Positions 8,382 to 16,959 of a stretch of DNA of 64,000 nucleotides are shown here, piece by piece. The notes below the pieces were generated by a model. The model did no database searches. It was not told where the DNA came from and saw only the letters and a program-made list of their open reading frames with translations. Source of the stretch: Krasilnikovia cinnamomea. Lineage in GTDB: Bacteria; Actinomycetota; Actinomycetes; Mycobacteriales; Micromonosporaceae. The position numbers and the translations under genes are program-made. Positions within the stretch are counted from its first letter, which is position 1; each line of letters begins with the position of its first letter. Location: NCBI RefSeq assembly GCF_004217545.1, contig NZ_SHKY01000001.1, forward strand, positions 3,968,001-4,032,000, in the 5' to 3' direction.

Positions 8382-9638
8382 TCAGCAGGCGGCGGGTGCG
8401 GCGGCCGCCACGGCGCGGGTCGACCAGGCCATCGCGTCCATGCACTTGGTCGTCAGGTCGGGGGAGACCGGCACCTCGGTCGGCTCGACCACATCGCCGT
8501 GCTCGTACGCCTGCACCGTGCGCAGCACACCGCCCAGCCGCCCGGCACCGTTCACCAGCGCCTCGGTCACCTCGGCCGCCAGTGGCAGCTGACGGGCCAT
8601 GACGGCCGGGGTCACGTTCAGCAGCTCGGCCACGCCCACGATCAGCCCGGCCATGAACGCGGCCTCCGGCGCCACCGAGGCGTCCCCGGCCACGTTCTCG
8701 CACAAGCGGGCCCGGGTCAGCGCGCTGATCAACTGATCCTCGGTCGCCTCGGCCACATCGTCGATGACCATGAGCATCGCCCACTGCCGGATGTGCGAGA
8801 GGCCGATCATGACGACGGCCTGGCGTACGGACGAGATGCGGGTGGCGCTGGCCGCGGCGGCGGAGTTGCTGGCCCGCAGCACCCGCAGCGACAGGGCCGG
8901 GTCCGTGGCGATGATGCTGTGCACCCGTTCCAGGTCGGCGTCGGCGGCGGACAGCGCGCTGAGCAGTTCGAGCCGGCGGATCCGCGACGGCGACAGGCTG
9001 CGGGCGGTGAGCACCTGGGGGCGGCTCAGCGCGTACCCCTGGCGCAGTTCGAGACCGAACCGGTCGGCGAGCTCGACCTGCTCGGCGGTCTCCAGCCGCT
9101 CGGCCACGATCTGCAGGCGGGGCCGGCGGCGGCAGGCCGCCACGATCTCCTCCAGCCGGGACAGGTCACCGTCGAGCAGGTCGAGTTTCACGTACGAGGC
9201 GAGGTCGAGCAGGCGTTCGTGCCCGGAGCCCCAGACGAAGTCGTCCAGGGCGATGCGGTACCCGGCGGCCACGAGCTCGGTGATGCCCGCGATGACGGCG
9301 TCGTCGACCTCGACCGTCTCCAGCACCTCCAGCACCACCTGCTCGGGGCCGAACGGCAGGGTCAGTTCGCCGGTGAGGAACTCCTGGGTCACGTTGATGA
9401 AGCACAGCCGGTCACCCACGACCTCGCGGATGCCGAACTCGGTGAACGCGTTCACGATGACCTTGCTCGTCGCGTACGTGTCGCGGTGGCCCGCGGCGAC
9501 GGCGTCGACGCTGCCCCGGAACAGCAGCTCGTAGGCGACCACGCCACCGAGCCGGTCGAATATCGGCTGACGGCCGACGTGGACGGGCTGGGTGCCGGAC
9601 AACGCGCGGGCCACCGAGGGATTCACGGGCCCACCCAT
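8382..9638 (-). CDS. EAL-like/HDOD signalling protein (YuxH type)
   Basis: About 418 aa. The N-terminal half is a degenerate EAL domain: VHVGRQPIFDR, then YELLFRG where active enzymes have EAL, INVTQEF, LEVLE, ALDDFVWG and a closing QGYALSRP. The C-terminal half is an HDOD domain (ATDPALSLRVLRASNSA, then SSVRQAVVMIGLSHIRQWAML). YuxH-type proteins of this layout are usually inactive c-di-GMP receptors or scaffolds. The start is uncertain: ATG 9638 is listed, with GTG 9626 and ATG 9689 as alternatives. The upstream 9650-9690 stretch is AT-rich and looks like promoter. Two GGDEF proteins elsewhere in the window could supply c-di-GMP. Confidence 0.85.
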   Translation of the reverse strand: MGGPVNPSVARALSGTQPVHVGRQPIFDRLGGVVAYELLFRGSVDAVAAGHRDTYATSKVIVNAFTEFGIREVVGDRLCFINVTQEFLTGELTLPFGPEQVVLEVLETVEVDDAVIAGITELVAAGYRIALDDFVWGSGHERLLDLASYVKLDLLDGDLSRLEEIVAACRRRPRLQIVAERLETAEQVELADRFGLELRQGYALSRPQVLTARSLSPSRIRRLELLSALSAADADLERVHSIIATDPALSLRVLRASNSAAAASATRISSVRQAVVMIGLSHIRQWAMLMVIDDVAEATEDQLISALTRARLCENVAGDASVAPEAAFMAGLIVGVAELLNVTPAVMARQLPLAAEVTEALVNGAGRLGGVLRTVQAYEHGDVVEPTEVPVSPDLTTKCMDAMAWSTRAVAAAAPAAC

Positions 9639-9866
9639 CGGCCGCGCCGCTGGGGAGTTGACCTTTTGCTGAGGAATTCTTGCTCTCATTCTTCCCGCCC
9701 TGGCCGAGGCCGCCCGTCGCCTGGTGGACGCGCTCCCGCGCGGCCGGAAGGTCGGCCGAAAGTCGCAGCCGGGTCGCCGGGGAAGTCCCACTGCCAGCCG
9801 ATGCGCCGCGCCGGTGGCGCCCGGGAGGCTGCAAGCGGCATCGGACGAGCAGAGGGGCACAGGGCC

Positions 9867-11000
9867 ATGACGGTCGACGACAATCCGCCCGCGCGTCAGC
9901 GGGTGACCCTGACCGGGATCAGCTCGCGGGCGTGGGAGCACCCCGCCGACCGTGGCGCGCTCACCGCGCTGCGCGAGCTGCGTGGCTTCGACGATGTGGT
10001 CCGCGGCTTCTTCGGGATGTGGAACGAGCGCGGCTTCCGGCTGTCCTACCTGGCCGGGGCCATCCGCGTCGACCACCGGCAGTATCCGCGGGTGCACCGG
10101 CTCTTCGCCGAGGCCGCCGCCGCACTGGACGTGGCGCAACTGCCCGAGCTCTACGTGCGGCAGGGGCCCGTCATCAGCGGTGAGGCGATCGGCATGGACC
10201 GCGCGTTCGTGGTGATCACGACGGCGGCGGTGGAGCGGCTCGACGACGACGAGCTGCGTGCGCTGCTCGGGCACGAGCTGGGACACGTACGCAGCGGCCA
10301 CGCCGTCTACAAGACGATCATGACGATCCTCACCCGGTGGGTCACCAACGTGAGCTGGCTGCCCATCGGCGCCATCACGCTGCGGGCCATCATCGCCGGA
10401 ATGTACGAGTGGTGGCGCAAGGCGGAGCTGTCCGCGGACCGGGCCGGGCTGCTGGCGGGGCAGGACCCGGCGGCGTCGCTGCGGCTGCTGATGAAGCTGG
10501 CCGGGGGCGGTGACTTGTCGCAGATCGACACGGCGGCGTTCCTGGAGCAGGCCGCGGAGTACGCGGGCGGCGGGGACCTGCGCGACAGCATCCACAAGAT
10601 CGGCATGACCGCGTGGAGCACACATCCGGTGCCCGTGGCGCGGGCCGCCGAACTGAACCGGTGGATCGACTCGGGCGAGTACACGCGGATCCTGGGCGGG
10701 GAGTACCCGCGCCGCGACGACGACCGCGACACCTCGGTCACCGCCGACGTCAAGGCCGCCGCCGCCCACTACTCCGAGGCGTTCCGGGTCTCCCCGGACC
10801 CCCTGGTCACCCTGGTCCGGCGGATGGGCGGGGGCGCGGCCGACCTCGGCGACTGGGCGGGCACCCAGGCGGGCCGGGCCTGGGGCTGGGCCGGGAACGT
10901 CGGCGACGCGGCCGCACGGGCCGCCCGCCGCGCCTCCAGCCAGCCCAACGGCGGCGGGACCGGCGACGCGGGCGGCGGCTCGGACTCCGCCGCCAACTAG
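9867..11000 (+). CDS. M48-family zinc metalloprotease
   Basis: A 377-aa HtpX/Oma1-like peptidase. The zinc site HELGH sits near residue 136, and the third ligand glutamate is in KAELSADRAGLLAG about 55 residues later. The hydrophobic stretch between them (LPIGAITLRAIIAGM) suggests membrane association. The C-terminal 90 residues are Gly/Ala/Arg-rich and look unstructured. The start ATG follows an AGAGGGGCACAGGG purine stretch. M48 peptidases usually act in membrane protein quality control; the precise role here is unknown. It is followed 9 nt later by the deformylase gene, so the two may be cotranscribed. Confidence 0.9.
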   Translation: MTVDDNPPARQRVTLTGISSRAWEHPADRGALTALRELRGFDDVVRGFFGMWNERGFRLSYLAGAIRVDHRQYPRVHRLFAEAAAALDVAQLPELYVRQGPVISGEAIGMDRAFVVITTAAVERLDDDELRALLGHELGHVRSGHAVYKTIMTILTRWVTNVSWLPIGAITLRAIIAGMYEWWRKAELSADRAGLLAGQDPAASLRLLMKLAGGGDLSQIDTAAFLEQAAEYAGGGDLRDSIHKIGMTAWSTHPVPVARAAELNRWIDSGEYTRILGGEYPRRDDDRDTSVTADVKAAAAHYSEAFRVSPDPLVTLVRRMGGGAADLGDWAGTQAGRAWGWAGNVGDAAARAARRASSQPNGGGTGDAGGGSDSAAN

Positions 11001-11009
11001 GATGAGGCG

Positions 11010-11555
11010 GTGCAGACCCGATCCGGCACCCCACGGCCCATCACCCGGTACGGCAACCCGGTCCTGCACCGCCGGTGCGCCGAGGTGACCGTCTTCGACG
11101 ACGACCTGCGGCAGCTCGTGGCGGACATGTTCGCCAGCATGGCGGCGGCCCACGGGGTCGGTCTCGCCGCCAACCAGATCGGCGTGGACGCCCGCGTCTT
11201 CGTCGTCGACTGCCCCGACGCGACCGGCAAGAACGTCGTGGCGCACGTGGTCAACCCGGTACTGCACCTGCCGGAGAGCCGGGAGCTGGACGTCGACGGG
11301 GAAGGCTGCCTGTCCGTGCCGGGCCCGCAGACCGACGTCGGGCGCCCCGCGACCGCGTACGTGACCGGGGTCGACCTGCGCGGCGAGCCGGTGCGCATCG
11401 ACGGCACCGGCCGCCTGGCCCGCTGCCTGCAGCACGAGACCGACCACCTCGACGGCCTGCTCTACGTCGACCGGCTTCCGGCGAAGCAGCGCAAGCGCCT
11501 GCTGGCCGAGAGCGCCCAGCACCCGGGCGTCGGCGCGGGTGTCCCCACCGACTGA
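11010..11555 (+). CDS. def: Peptide deformylase
   Basis: A 181-aa peptide deformylase, which removes the formyl group from the initiator methionine of new proteins. All three signature motifs are present: GVGLAANQIG (residues about 50-59), EGCLSVPG (about 98-105) with the metal-binding Cys, and QHETDHLDG (about 139-147) with the two metal-binding histidines and catalytic Glu. The start is GTG at 11010, 9 nt after the protease stop. Many actinomycetes carry more than one def copy; this one is not next to fmt, so it may be the accessory copy. Confidence 0.95.
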   Translation: MQTRSGTPRPITRYGNPVLHRRCAEVTVFDDDLRQLVADMFASMAAAHGVGLAANQIGVDARVFVVDCPDATGKNVVAHVVNPVLHLPESRELDVDGEGCLSVPGPQTDVGRPATAYVTGVDLRGEPVRIDGTGRLARCLQHETDHLDGLLYVDRLPAKQRKRLLAESAQHPGVGAGVPTD

Positions 11556-11558
11556 GGT

Positions 11559-12836
11559 TCAGTCCTGGCGCTGGTAGACGTCCGGCACACCGTCGGCGTC
11601 CGAGTCGACCCCCTCCTCGGCGCAGATGCTGCGGTAGTGCCGGTTGCGCGCCCGCAGCACGGCCGTCGCCAGCCCCGCGGCCAGCACGGAGCCGATCAGA
11701 ACGCCGAGCTTCATGTGCTGCTCGCGGTCGGTACCGACCCCGAACGCCAGCTCACCGATGAGCAGCGAGACCGTGAACCCGACGCCGCCCAGCATCGACA
11801 GGCCTAGGACGTCCCACCAGCTCAGCCCCTCCGCGAGCCGGGCCCGGGTGAAACGCTGCACCAGCCAGGTCGCCCCGGTGATGCCGACCGTCTTGCCCAG
11901 CACCAGCCCCACCACGATGCCGAGCGTGACCGCGTCGCCCAGGGCCACCCCGATCCCGCCGGTCAGCGTGACGCCCGCGGCGAAGAACGCGAACACCGGC
12001 ACGGCGACACCGGCCGACACGGGCCGCCACCGGTGCTCGAAGTGCTCGGCCAGGCACGGCTCATCACCGTTCCCGGGCCGGGCGACCGGGACGGTGAACG
12101 CCAGCAGCACCGCGGCCACCGTGGCGTGCACCCCCGAGGCGTGCACCAGCGTCCAGGTCGTGAACGCCAGCGGCAGCAGCATCCACCACGCGCGTACCTG
12201 GCGCTGCGCCAGCACCCCGAACACGGCCAGCGGCAGCGCGGCCAGCAGCAGCGGCCCCGGGTGCAGCGTCGCCGTGTAGAACACCGCGATGATGATGATC
12301 GCCAGCAGGTCGTCCACCACCGCGAGGGTCAGCAGGAAGGTGCGCATCGCGGTCGGCAGGTGGGTGTTGATCAGACCGAGTACGGCCAGCGCGAAGGCGA
12401 TGTCGGTGGCGGTGGGGATCGCCCACCCCCGCAGCGCCCCGTCCGGAGCGTTCAGGGTGATCGCCACGAAGCACAGCGCCGGAACGATCATCCCGCCGAC
12501 CGCGGCGGCGACCGGCAGCGCCGCGCGCCGGGGGTCGCGCAGGTCACCGGCGAGGAACTCCCGCTTGACCTCCAGCCCGGCCACGAAGAAGAAGATCGCC
12601 AGCAGGCCGTCCGCGGCCCACGTGCTCAGGGTGAGATCCAGATGCAGCGCGGCCGGGCCGACCCGGATGTCGGCCAGCTGGTGGTAGACGTCGGACCACT
12701 TCGAGTTCGCCCAGATCAGCGCGGTCAGGGCCGCGCACATCAGCAGGACGCCGCCGACCGTCTCCCGGCGCAGGATGTCCGCGATGCGGCTCGCCTCGGC
12801 CCAGCTCCCGCGCCCGAACAGTCGTGGTGCGGCCAT
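11559..12836 (-). CDS. nhaA: Na+/H+ antiporter NhaA
   Basis: A 425-aa NhaA-type electrogenic antiporter with about 11-12 membrane helices. The paired aspartates of the ion-binding site are in [16 protein letters not shown], and the glycine-rich [11 protein letters not shown] and [14 protein letters not shown] helices are typical of the family. A Cys/Asp-rich hydrophilic tail of about 35 residues follows the last helix. It exports sodium in exchange for protons for pH and salt balance. The ATG at 12836 has a GGAGG site upstream. The short leader upstream may be a structured RNA, described separately. Its 3' end nearly touches that of def (3 bp). Confidence 0.95.
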   Translation of the reverse strand: MAAPRLFGRGSWAEASRIADILRRETVGGVLLMCAALTALIWANSKWSDVYHQLADIRVGPAALHLDLTLSTWAADGLLAIFFFVAGLEVKREFLAGDLRDPRRAALPVAAAVGGMIVPALCFVAITLNAPDGALRGWAIPTATDIAFALAVLGLINTHLPTAMRTFLLTLAVVDDLLAIIIIAVFYTATLHPGPLLLAALPLAVFGVLAQRQVRAWWMLLPLAFTTWTLVHASGVHATVAAVLLAFTVPVARPGNGDEPCLAEHFEHRWRPVSAGVAVPVFAFFAAGVTLTGGIGVALGDAVTLGIVVGLVLGKTVGITGATWLVQRFTRARLAEGLSWWDVLGLSMLGGVGFTVSLLIGELAFGVGTDREQHMKLGVLIGSVLAAGLATAVLRARNRHYRSICAEEGVDSDADGVPDVYQRQD

Positions 12837-12905
12837 GACGTACCTCCGGTTGAGGGGATTACGACACCGCCGACCAGACTTCCCGGCACACCATCGCCGA
12901 CTCTA
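12837..12905 (-). promoter_or_regulatory. nhaA promoter and candidate structured leader RNA
   Basis: On the minus strand a -10-like TAGAGT (12905-12900) is followed by GGTGTGCCGGGAAGTCTGG near the inferred transcript start, then a CCCCTCAACCGGAGG segment that holds the ribosome site. The compact leader recalls structured RNAs found upstream of actinobacterial nhaA genes, from memory and without a covariance search. It may sense Na+ or pH. The promoter call is weak because no -35 is evident. Confidence 0.35.
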
Positions 12906-12936
12906 CCGGCAGCGCGCCGGGTCCGCGCGCCGGTGC

Positions 12937-13671
12937 TCAGAGCAGGCGCAGCCGGACGCGGCGGTTCTGCCGGCCCTTGCTTTCCACCTTGACGATCTGC
13001 ACCCGGCCGACCTGCGCGGTCGATGCCACGTGGGTGCCACCGTCAGCCTGCACATCCAGTCCGACGATGTCCACGACCCGGATCTCCGGCATGTCCAGCG
13101 GCGGCAGCGCGTCCTGGGTGCGTACCAGGTCCGGGATGGCCAGGGCCTCAGCGCGGGGCAGCACCCGCGCCACGATCTTGCGGTCGGCGGTGATCTCCGC
13201 GTTGACCGCGTCCTCCAGCGACTGCTTGAACCCGGCCGGCACCTCGGGCAGGTTGAAGTCCATCCGCGCCTCGCCGGGCTGCATGTTGCCGCCGGTCACC
13301 AGTGCGCCGAAGTCGCGGAACACCGTGCCGCACAGGATGTGCAGCCCGGAATGGGTACGCATCAGGGTGCTGCGCCGGTCGTCGTCGAGGGCTCCGCGTA
13401 CGGTGGTTCCGGCCGGTGGCACCGGGTCACCCGGGGCGGGGATCAGGTACAGGTCGTCACCCTTGCGGGTGTCCACGATCCGGGTCTGTACCCCCTGCCA
13501 GAGGAGTACACCGTGGTCCGGTGGCTGACCGCCGCCGCCCGGATAGAACGCCGAACGGTCCAGCACGATGCCGCCCTCGGGGTCGGCGGAGACCACGGTG
13601 CAGTCCCACTCGCGGATCGTCGGGTCGACCCAGTCCAGCCGATGCGTGTGTCCGTGCTGCTCGAACGCCAT
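12937..13671 (-). CDS. AlaX-like alanyl-tRNA editing protein
   Basis: A 244-aa protein related to the editing domain of alanyl-tRNA synthetase, which hydrolyses Ser- or Gly-tRNA(Ala). The N-terminal part contains SAFYPGGGGQP, the middle contains the metal motif HSGLH (residues about 97-101), and the C-terminal motif is ADGGTHVAST. The usual motif there is CGGTH, so the cysteine ligand is replaced by Asp while the histidine is kept. This substitution may be a subfamily trait. It is a single gene with a short divergent gap to the BTAD regulator. Trans-editing in the cytoplasm is the expected role. Confidence 0.85.
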   Translation of the reverse strand: MAFEQHGHTHRLDWVDPTIREWDCTVVSADPEGGIVLDRSAFYPGGGGQPPDHGVLLWQGVQTRIVDTRKGDDLYLIPAPGDPVPPAGTTVRGALDDDRRSTLMRTHSGLHILCGTVFRDFGALVTGGNMQPGEARMDFNLPEVPAGFKQSLEDAVNAEITADRKIVARVLPRAEALAIPDLVRTQDALPPLDMPEIRVVDIVGLDVQADGGTHVASTAQVGRVQIVKVESKGRQNRRVRLRLL

Positions 13672-13810
13672 CGCAGCAGTCTAGGTCCGGCCAGGTGCCG
13701 GGGTGGCTACCCGGCGCGGCGCCGGAAAGCCAAGTCAGCGTTCGGCCACGGGTTCCTGCCGGATCCGGCCATTCTGCGACCGTACACACCGGACCTAGCC
13801 TCGGACCGTC

Positions 13811-15112
13811 ATGGACTTTCGTCTGCTTGGTGAGTTCGAAGCCGTTCACGAGTCGCGTCCGGTCCCGGTGGGGCGGCGCCAGGAACGGCAGGCGCTGGCC
13901 GCCCTGCTGATCGTCCCGGCGGGCCGGGCGGTCTCCACGGACCGGCTGGTCGACACGGTCTGGCCCGAGGACCCGCCCCGCACCGCCCGCGCCACCCTGC
14001 ACACGTACGTGGCGCGGTTGCGCCAGGCGCTGGAACCGTACGGGGTGCGGATCGTGCACGTCGGCGACGGGTACCGGATCGATCCCGGCCCGGCCACGGT
14101 GGACGCGTACCGGTTCCGGGAGCTCGCGGCCGCCGCCGAGGCCACCGCCGACCCGGCGCAGCGGGCCCGGCTGGCCGCGTCGGCGCTGGCGCTGTGGCGC
14201 GGCGACCTGCCCGCCGAACAGGAGCTGACCACGCTGCGGCTGACCGTCGCCGAGCGGTACGCGCGACTGCGGCTGGACGCGGGCGATCCGGCCGCCGACC
14301 TGCTCCCGCTGGCCCGGGCGTACCCGGCCCGGGAGCGGCTGGCCGGTCTGGTGATGACCGCGCTGCACCGTGCGGGCCGCCGCGCGGACGCGCTGGCGCT
14401 GTTCAGCCGGGTCGCGCGGGCGCTCGCCGAGCAGGGCGGCGAGCCCGGCCCGGAGCTCGGGCGCCTGCGCGACCGGGTGGCCCGGGCCGATCCGGGGCTG
14501 GACCGGCCGCCCGCGCCCGGGTACGCCGTGCGCGTCCGCGACGAGTGGCTGCCCTGGCTCACGGGCGGCCACCCGGCGCTGGAGTTCTGCAACACGTACG
14601 CCGGGTGGGGCGCCCACCGGCCGCCCCGCGTCCCGGCCGGTGGGTTCCGGGCGGAGTGGCTGCGCTCGTACCGCGCCCTCGCCGCGTGGGTGGGTCATGT
14701 CGGGCTGGCCGACGACTGGGTCGTGACGCGGCTGCTGACGGCCGCCCGCCGCGACCCCGTGCACGCGGCGGATGTCCTGGCCGAGGCGCGGGACCTGCGC
14801 GCCCACCTGTACGCCTGCCTCACCGACGAGCGGGACGCGGCCGCGTTCAAGGCCGTGGCGGACGCGGCCGAGTCGGCGGGCCGGTCGGCGACGTTCGCCC
14901 GTGGCGAGGACGGCCTGGGCCGCTGGCGGGTCTCGCCGAGCGCCGGGTTGCGCCTGCCGGTGCGGGCTGCCGCGTTGAGCGCCGCGCACCTGCTGGCGGA
15001 CCCCCGGCGGTTCACGGTGCGCGCCTGCCCCGGCGAGCACTGCGGCTGGCTGTTCCTGGATGAGCAGGGTCAACGGCGCTGGTGCAGCGTCGGTACCTGC
15101 GGCGGCGCCTGA
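13811..15112 (+). CDS. BTAD-CGNR fusion transcriptional regulator, truncated C-terminus
   Basis: A 433-aa fusion. Residues 1-95 are a SARP-type winged-helix domain (MDFRLLGEFEAV, VSTDRLVDTVWPE, LHTYVARLRQAL). About 95-225 is a bacterial transcriptional activation domain with TPR-like helices. About 235-433 is an ABATE/CGNR stress-type domain (HPALEFCNTYAGW) ending in a zinc-finger segment, CPGEHC...RWCSVGTCGGA. The four cysteines are kept, but the family's CGNR motif and basic tail are missing because the frame stops at a TGA that begins a 17-bp tandem array. Joining SARP and CGNR modules is unusual. DNA targets are unknown; no biosynthetic cluster adjoins. Confidence 0.82.
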   Translation: MDFRLLGEFEAVHESRPVPVGRRQERQALAALLIVPAGRAVSTDRLVDTVWPEDPPRTARATLHTYVARLRQALEPYGVRIVHVGDGYRIDPGPATVDAYRFRELAAAAEATADPAQRARLAASALALWRGDLPAEQELTTLRLTVAERYARLRLDAGDPAADLLPLARAYPARERLAGLVMTALHRAGRRADALALFSRVARALAEQGGEPGPELGRLRDRVARADPGLDRPPAPGYAVRVRDEWLPWLTGGHPALEFCNTYAGWGAHRPPRVPAGGFRAEWLRSYRALAAWVGHVGLADDWVVTRLLTAARRDPVHAADVLAEARDLRAHLYACLTDERDAAAFKAVADAAESAGRSATFARGEDGLGRWRVSPSAGLRLPVRAAALSAAHLLADPRRFTVRACPGEHCGWLFLDEQGQRRWCSVGTCGGA

Positions 15113-15194
15113 GCGACGGCCGGGCCTGAGCGACGGCCGGGCCTGAGCGACGGCCGGGCCTGAGCGACGGCCGGGCCCGAGCCACCGGCCGGGT
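15110..15194 (+). repeat. 17-bp tandem array starting at the stop codon
   Basis: Four perfect copies of TGAGCGACGGCCGGGCC run from 15110 to 15177, followed by one degenerate copy. The first TGA is the stop of the BTAD-CGNR gene. Because 17 is not a multiple of three, successive TGAs fall in all three frames. Confidence 0.9.
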
Positions 15195-15209
15195 CCGGCC
15201 GCCAGGCCC

Positions 15210-15335
15210 CTACAGGCGGCGCCGGAACCCGTCGACGGTGGGCCGCCAGTCGGCGCCGTCGCGGCTGTCGGCGGTCAGGCCCAGCGCCGCGGCGATCGTG
15301 AGGAGCAGGAAGAAGACGAGAATGCTGAGTGCCAT
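15210..15335 (-). CDS. 41-aa single-span membrane protein
   Basis: A short gene with ATG at 15335 and an AGGGG ribosome site about 9 nt upstream. Residues 3-20 (LSILVFFLLLTIAAALGL) form one membrane helix. The polar tail TADSRDGADWRPTVDGFRRR reads like a pattern I recall in small actinobacterial membrane proteins. The function is unknown. It lies between a convergent regulator gene and a divergent GlxA-type regulator, with its own promoter region at 15336-15474. Confidence 0.65.
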   Translation of the reverse strand: MALSILVFFLLLTIAAALGLTADSRDGADWRPTVDGFRRRL

Positions 15336-15474
15336 GATGACGTACCCCTGTCCGGCGTGACGGCCGGTGCGCACCGGGTGTGTTAGATACAGCCTGCCCC
15401 GGTGTCCGGGCCGCCGACAGTGGCAGAGATGCCATACATCCACAAAATCCTGCCACGCGGCGTAGGCTGGTCGC

Positions 15475-16431
15475 ATGCTGGAGCGGATCGCCGTCATCGC
15501 ACTGCCCGAGGCCGCCGTCTTCGAACTGGGCGTGCTCTGCGAACTCTTCGGGTACGACCGCACCGCCGAGGGCCTGCCCGGGTACGACTTCGCGGTGTGC
15601 AGTCCCGGCGGGCGGCCGGTCCGCACGCACGCGGGCTTCTCGATCACCACCGGACACGACCTGACGCCCGTCGAGTCGGCGGATCTGGTGGCCGTGGCCC
15701 CGTACGGATATGAGCAGGATCCGCCCGCCGAGGTGCTGGCCGCGCTGCGCCGGGCGCACGCCCGCGGCGCCTGGCTGATGAGCATGTGTACCGGTGCGTT
15801 CGCGCTGGGCGCGGCGGGGCTGCTCGACGGGCGCCGCTGCACCACCCACTGGCGGCACACCGAGGCGCTGGCCGCGCGGTTCCCGGCCGCCCGGGTCGAC
15901 CCCGACGTGCTGTACGTCGCCGACGATCGCGTGCTCACCAGCGCCGGCACGGCGGCCAGCATCGATCTCGGCCTGCACCTGGTCCGCCAGGAGCACGGCT
16001 CGGCGGTGGCCACGATGCTGGCGCGCCGGATGGTGGTTCCGCCGCACCGCGACGGCGGGCAGGCGCAGTTCATCGAGACCCCGGTGCCGGAGCTGGGCCA
16101 CTGCGACACGTTGCAGCCGGTGTTGACCCGCGTGCTGGAGGAGCTCGACCGGGAACACACGGTCGAGACGATGGCGGCGCAGGCGCACATGGCGCCCCGG
16201 ACGTTCGCCCGGCGCTTCCGGGCGGAGACGGGGGTGACGCCGCACGACTGGCTGACCGGTCAGCGGGTGCTGCTGGCCCGGCGCCTGCTGGAGGACTCCG
16301 ACCTGGGTGTCGACGCGATCGCGGTCCGGGCGGGGTTCGGGTCGGCGGCCACGCTGCGACACCACTTCACCCGGCGGCTCAGCACGACCCCGCAGGCGTA
16401 CCGGGCGACCTTCCAGCACCGGGCCGCCTGA
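15475..16431 (+). CDS. GlxA-family transcriptional regulator
   Basis: A 318-aa regulator. Residues 1-170 are a DJ-1/PfpI-like domain (MSMCTGAFALGAAGLLDGR around the nucleophile-elbow cysteine). Residues about 205-318 are an AraC-type DNA-binding domain with two helix-turn-helices: TVETMAAQAHMAPRTFARRF and VDAIAVRAGFGSAATLRHHF. Such proteins sense small molecules or amino-acid derivatives through an inactive amidotransferase fold. It stands alone, convergent with the STAS gene (4-bp gap), and no target operon is obvious. The ATG at 15475 is the first Met in frame with the conserved N-terminus. Confidence 0.92.
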   Translation: MLERIAVIALPEAAVFELGVLCELFGYDRTAEGLPGYDFAVCSPGGRPVRTHAGFSITTGHDLTPVESADLVAVAPYGYEQDPPAEVLAALRRAHARGAWLMSMCTGAFALGAAGLLDGRRCTTHWRHTEALAARFPAARVDPDVLYVADDRVLTSAGTAASIDLGLHLVRQEHGSAVATMLARRMVVPPHRDGGQAQFIETPVPELGHCDTLQPVLTRVLEELDREHTVETMAAQAHMAPRTFARRFRAETGVTPHDWLTGQRVLLARRLLEDSDLGVDAIAVRAGFGSAATLRHHFTRRLSTTPQAYRATFQHRAA

Positions 16432-16435
16432 CTAT

Positions 16436-16765
16436 TCAGTGCGGTACCGGCACTGGCTCCTCGACGAGTTCGCCGAGGAGCTTCGTGACCTCCAGGACCA
16501 TGCGGACCACCGGGCCGGGATTGCGCAGGCGCAACGGAATTCCTTGGGCGTCCGCGGCCCGCTTCGCGGCGACGAACACGCCGATGCCGGCGGAGTCCAG
16601 GAACGTCACATCGCTGAGGTCGACCACGATCCGGCCGCCGACCCGGGAGGTCACCACCTCGCGCAGCACGCCTCGTACGGCTGCGGCGGTGTGGATGTCG
16701 ATGTCTCCCTCCGGGGAGACGATCACCGTGTCGTCGGCCAGTTGCAGGGTGCAGTCGAACGGCAT
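16436..16765 (-). CDS. STAS-domain anti-sigma factor antagonist
   Basis: A 109-aa SpoIIAA-like protein. The phospho-acceptor region reads DVTFLDSAGIGVFVAAK (residues about 52-68), with the conserved Asp-Ser pair. The start ATG at 16765 has AGAGGCGGGA upstream. Such proteins bind a kinase-type anti-sigma factor when dephosphorylated and free a sigma factor, or act in related partner-switching circuits. No RsbW-like kinase is next to it, so its partner must be elsewhere. Confidence 0.9.
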   Translation of the reverse strand: MPFDCTLQLADDTVIVSPEGDIDIHTAAAVRGVLREVVTSRVGGRIVVDLSDVTFLDSAGIGVFVAAKRAADAQGIPLRLRNPGPVVRMVLEVTKLLGELVEEPVPVPH

Positions 16766-16909
16766 GACGGTCCCGCCTCTCCATGGGATGCCAGCGCCCG
16801 GTGGCGCGGTTGCGCACACTGTGCCCACCGCCGGGGGTGCGTATGCCGTCCGGTGATCGCCTTGGCACGAACCTGGGAGCACGAACCGGAGGAGATATAT
16901 CCCTCTTAA

Positions 16910-16925
16910 CCTATGGGATATGAGG
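16910..16925. promoter_or_regulatory. Operator-like sequence at the leader-peptide promoter
   Basis: CCTATGGGATATGAGG resembles, at 16 instead of 17 bp, the motif at 17193-17209 and lies in the -35 area of the promoter whose -10-like TAGGGT (16947-16952) precedes the leader-peptide ATG by 7 nt. This is a weak match. Confidence 0.3.
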
Positions 16926-16959
16926 CTACGGGGTGGTGTCGCCGGGTAGGGTGCAGCGC

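Noticed and set aside
8358..11000. Very long open frame on the plus strand antisense to the EAL-HDOD gene, running into the protease
   Set aside because: Only the part from 9867 encodes a recognisable protein. The rest is an open frame caused by high GC and lies antisense to a clear gene.
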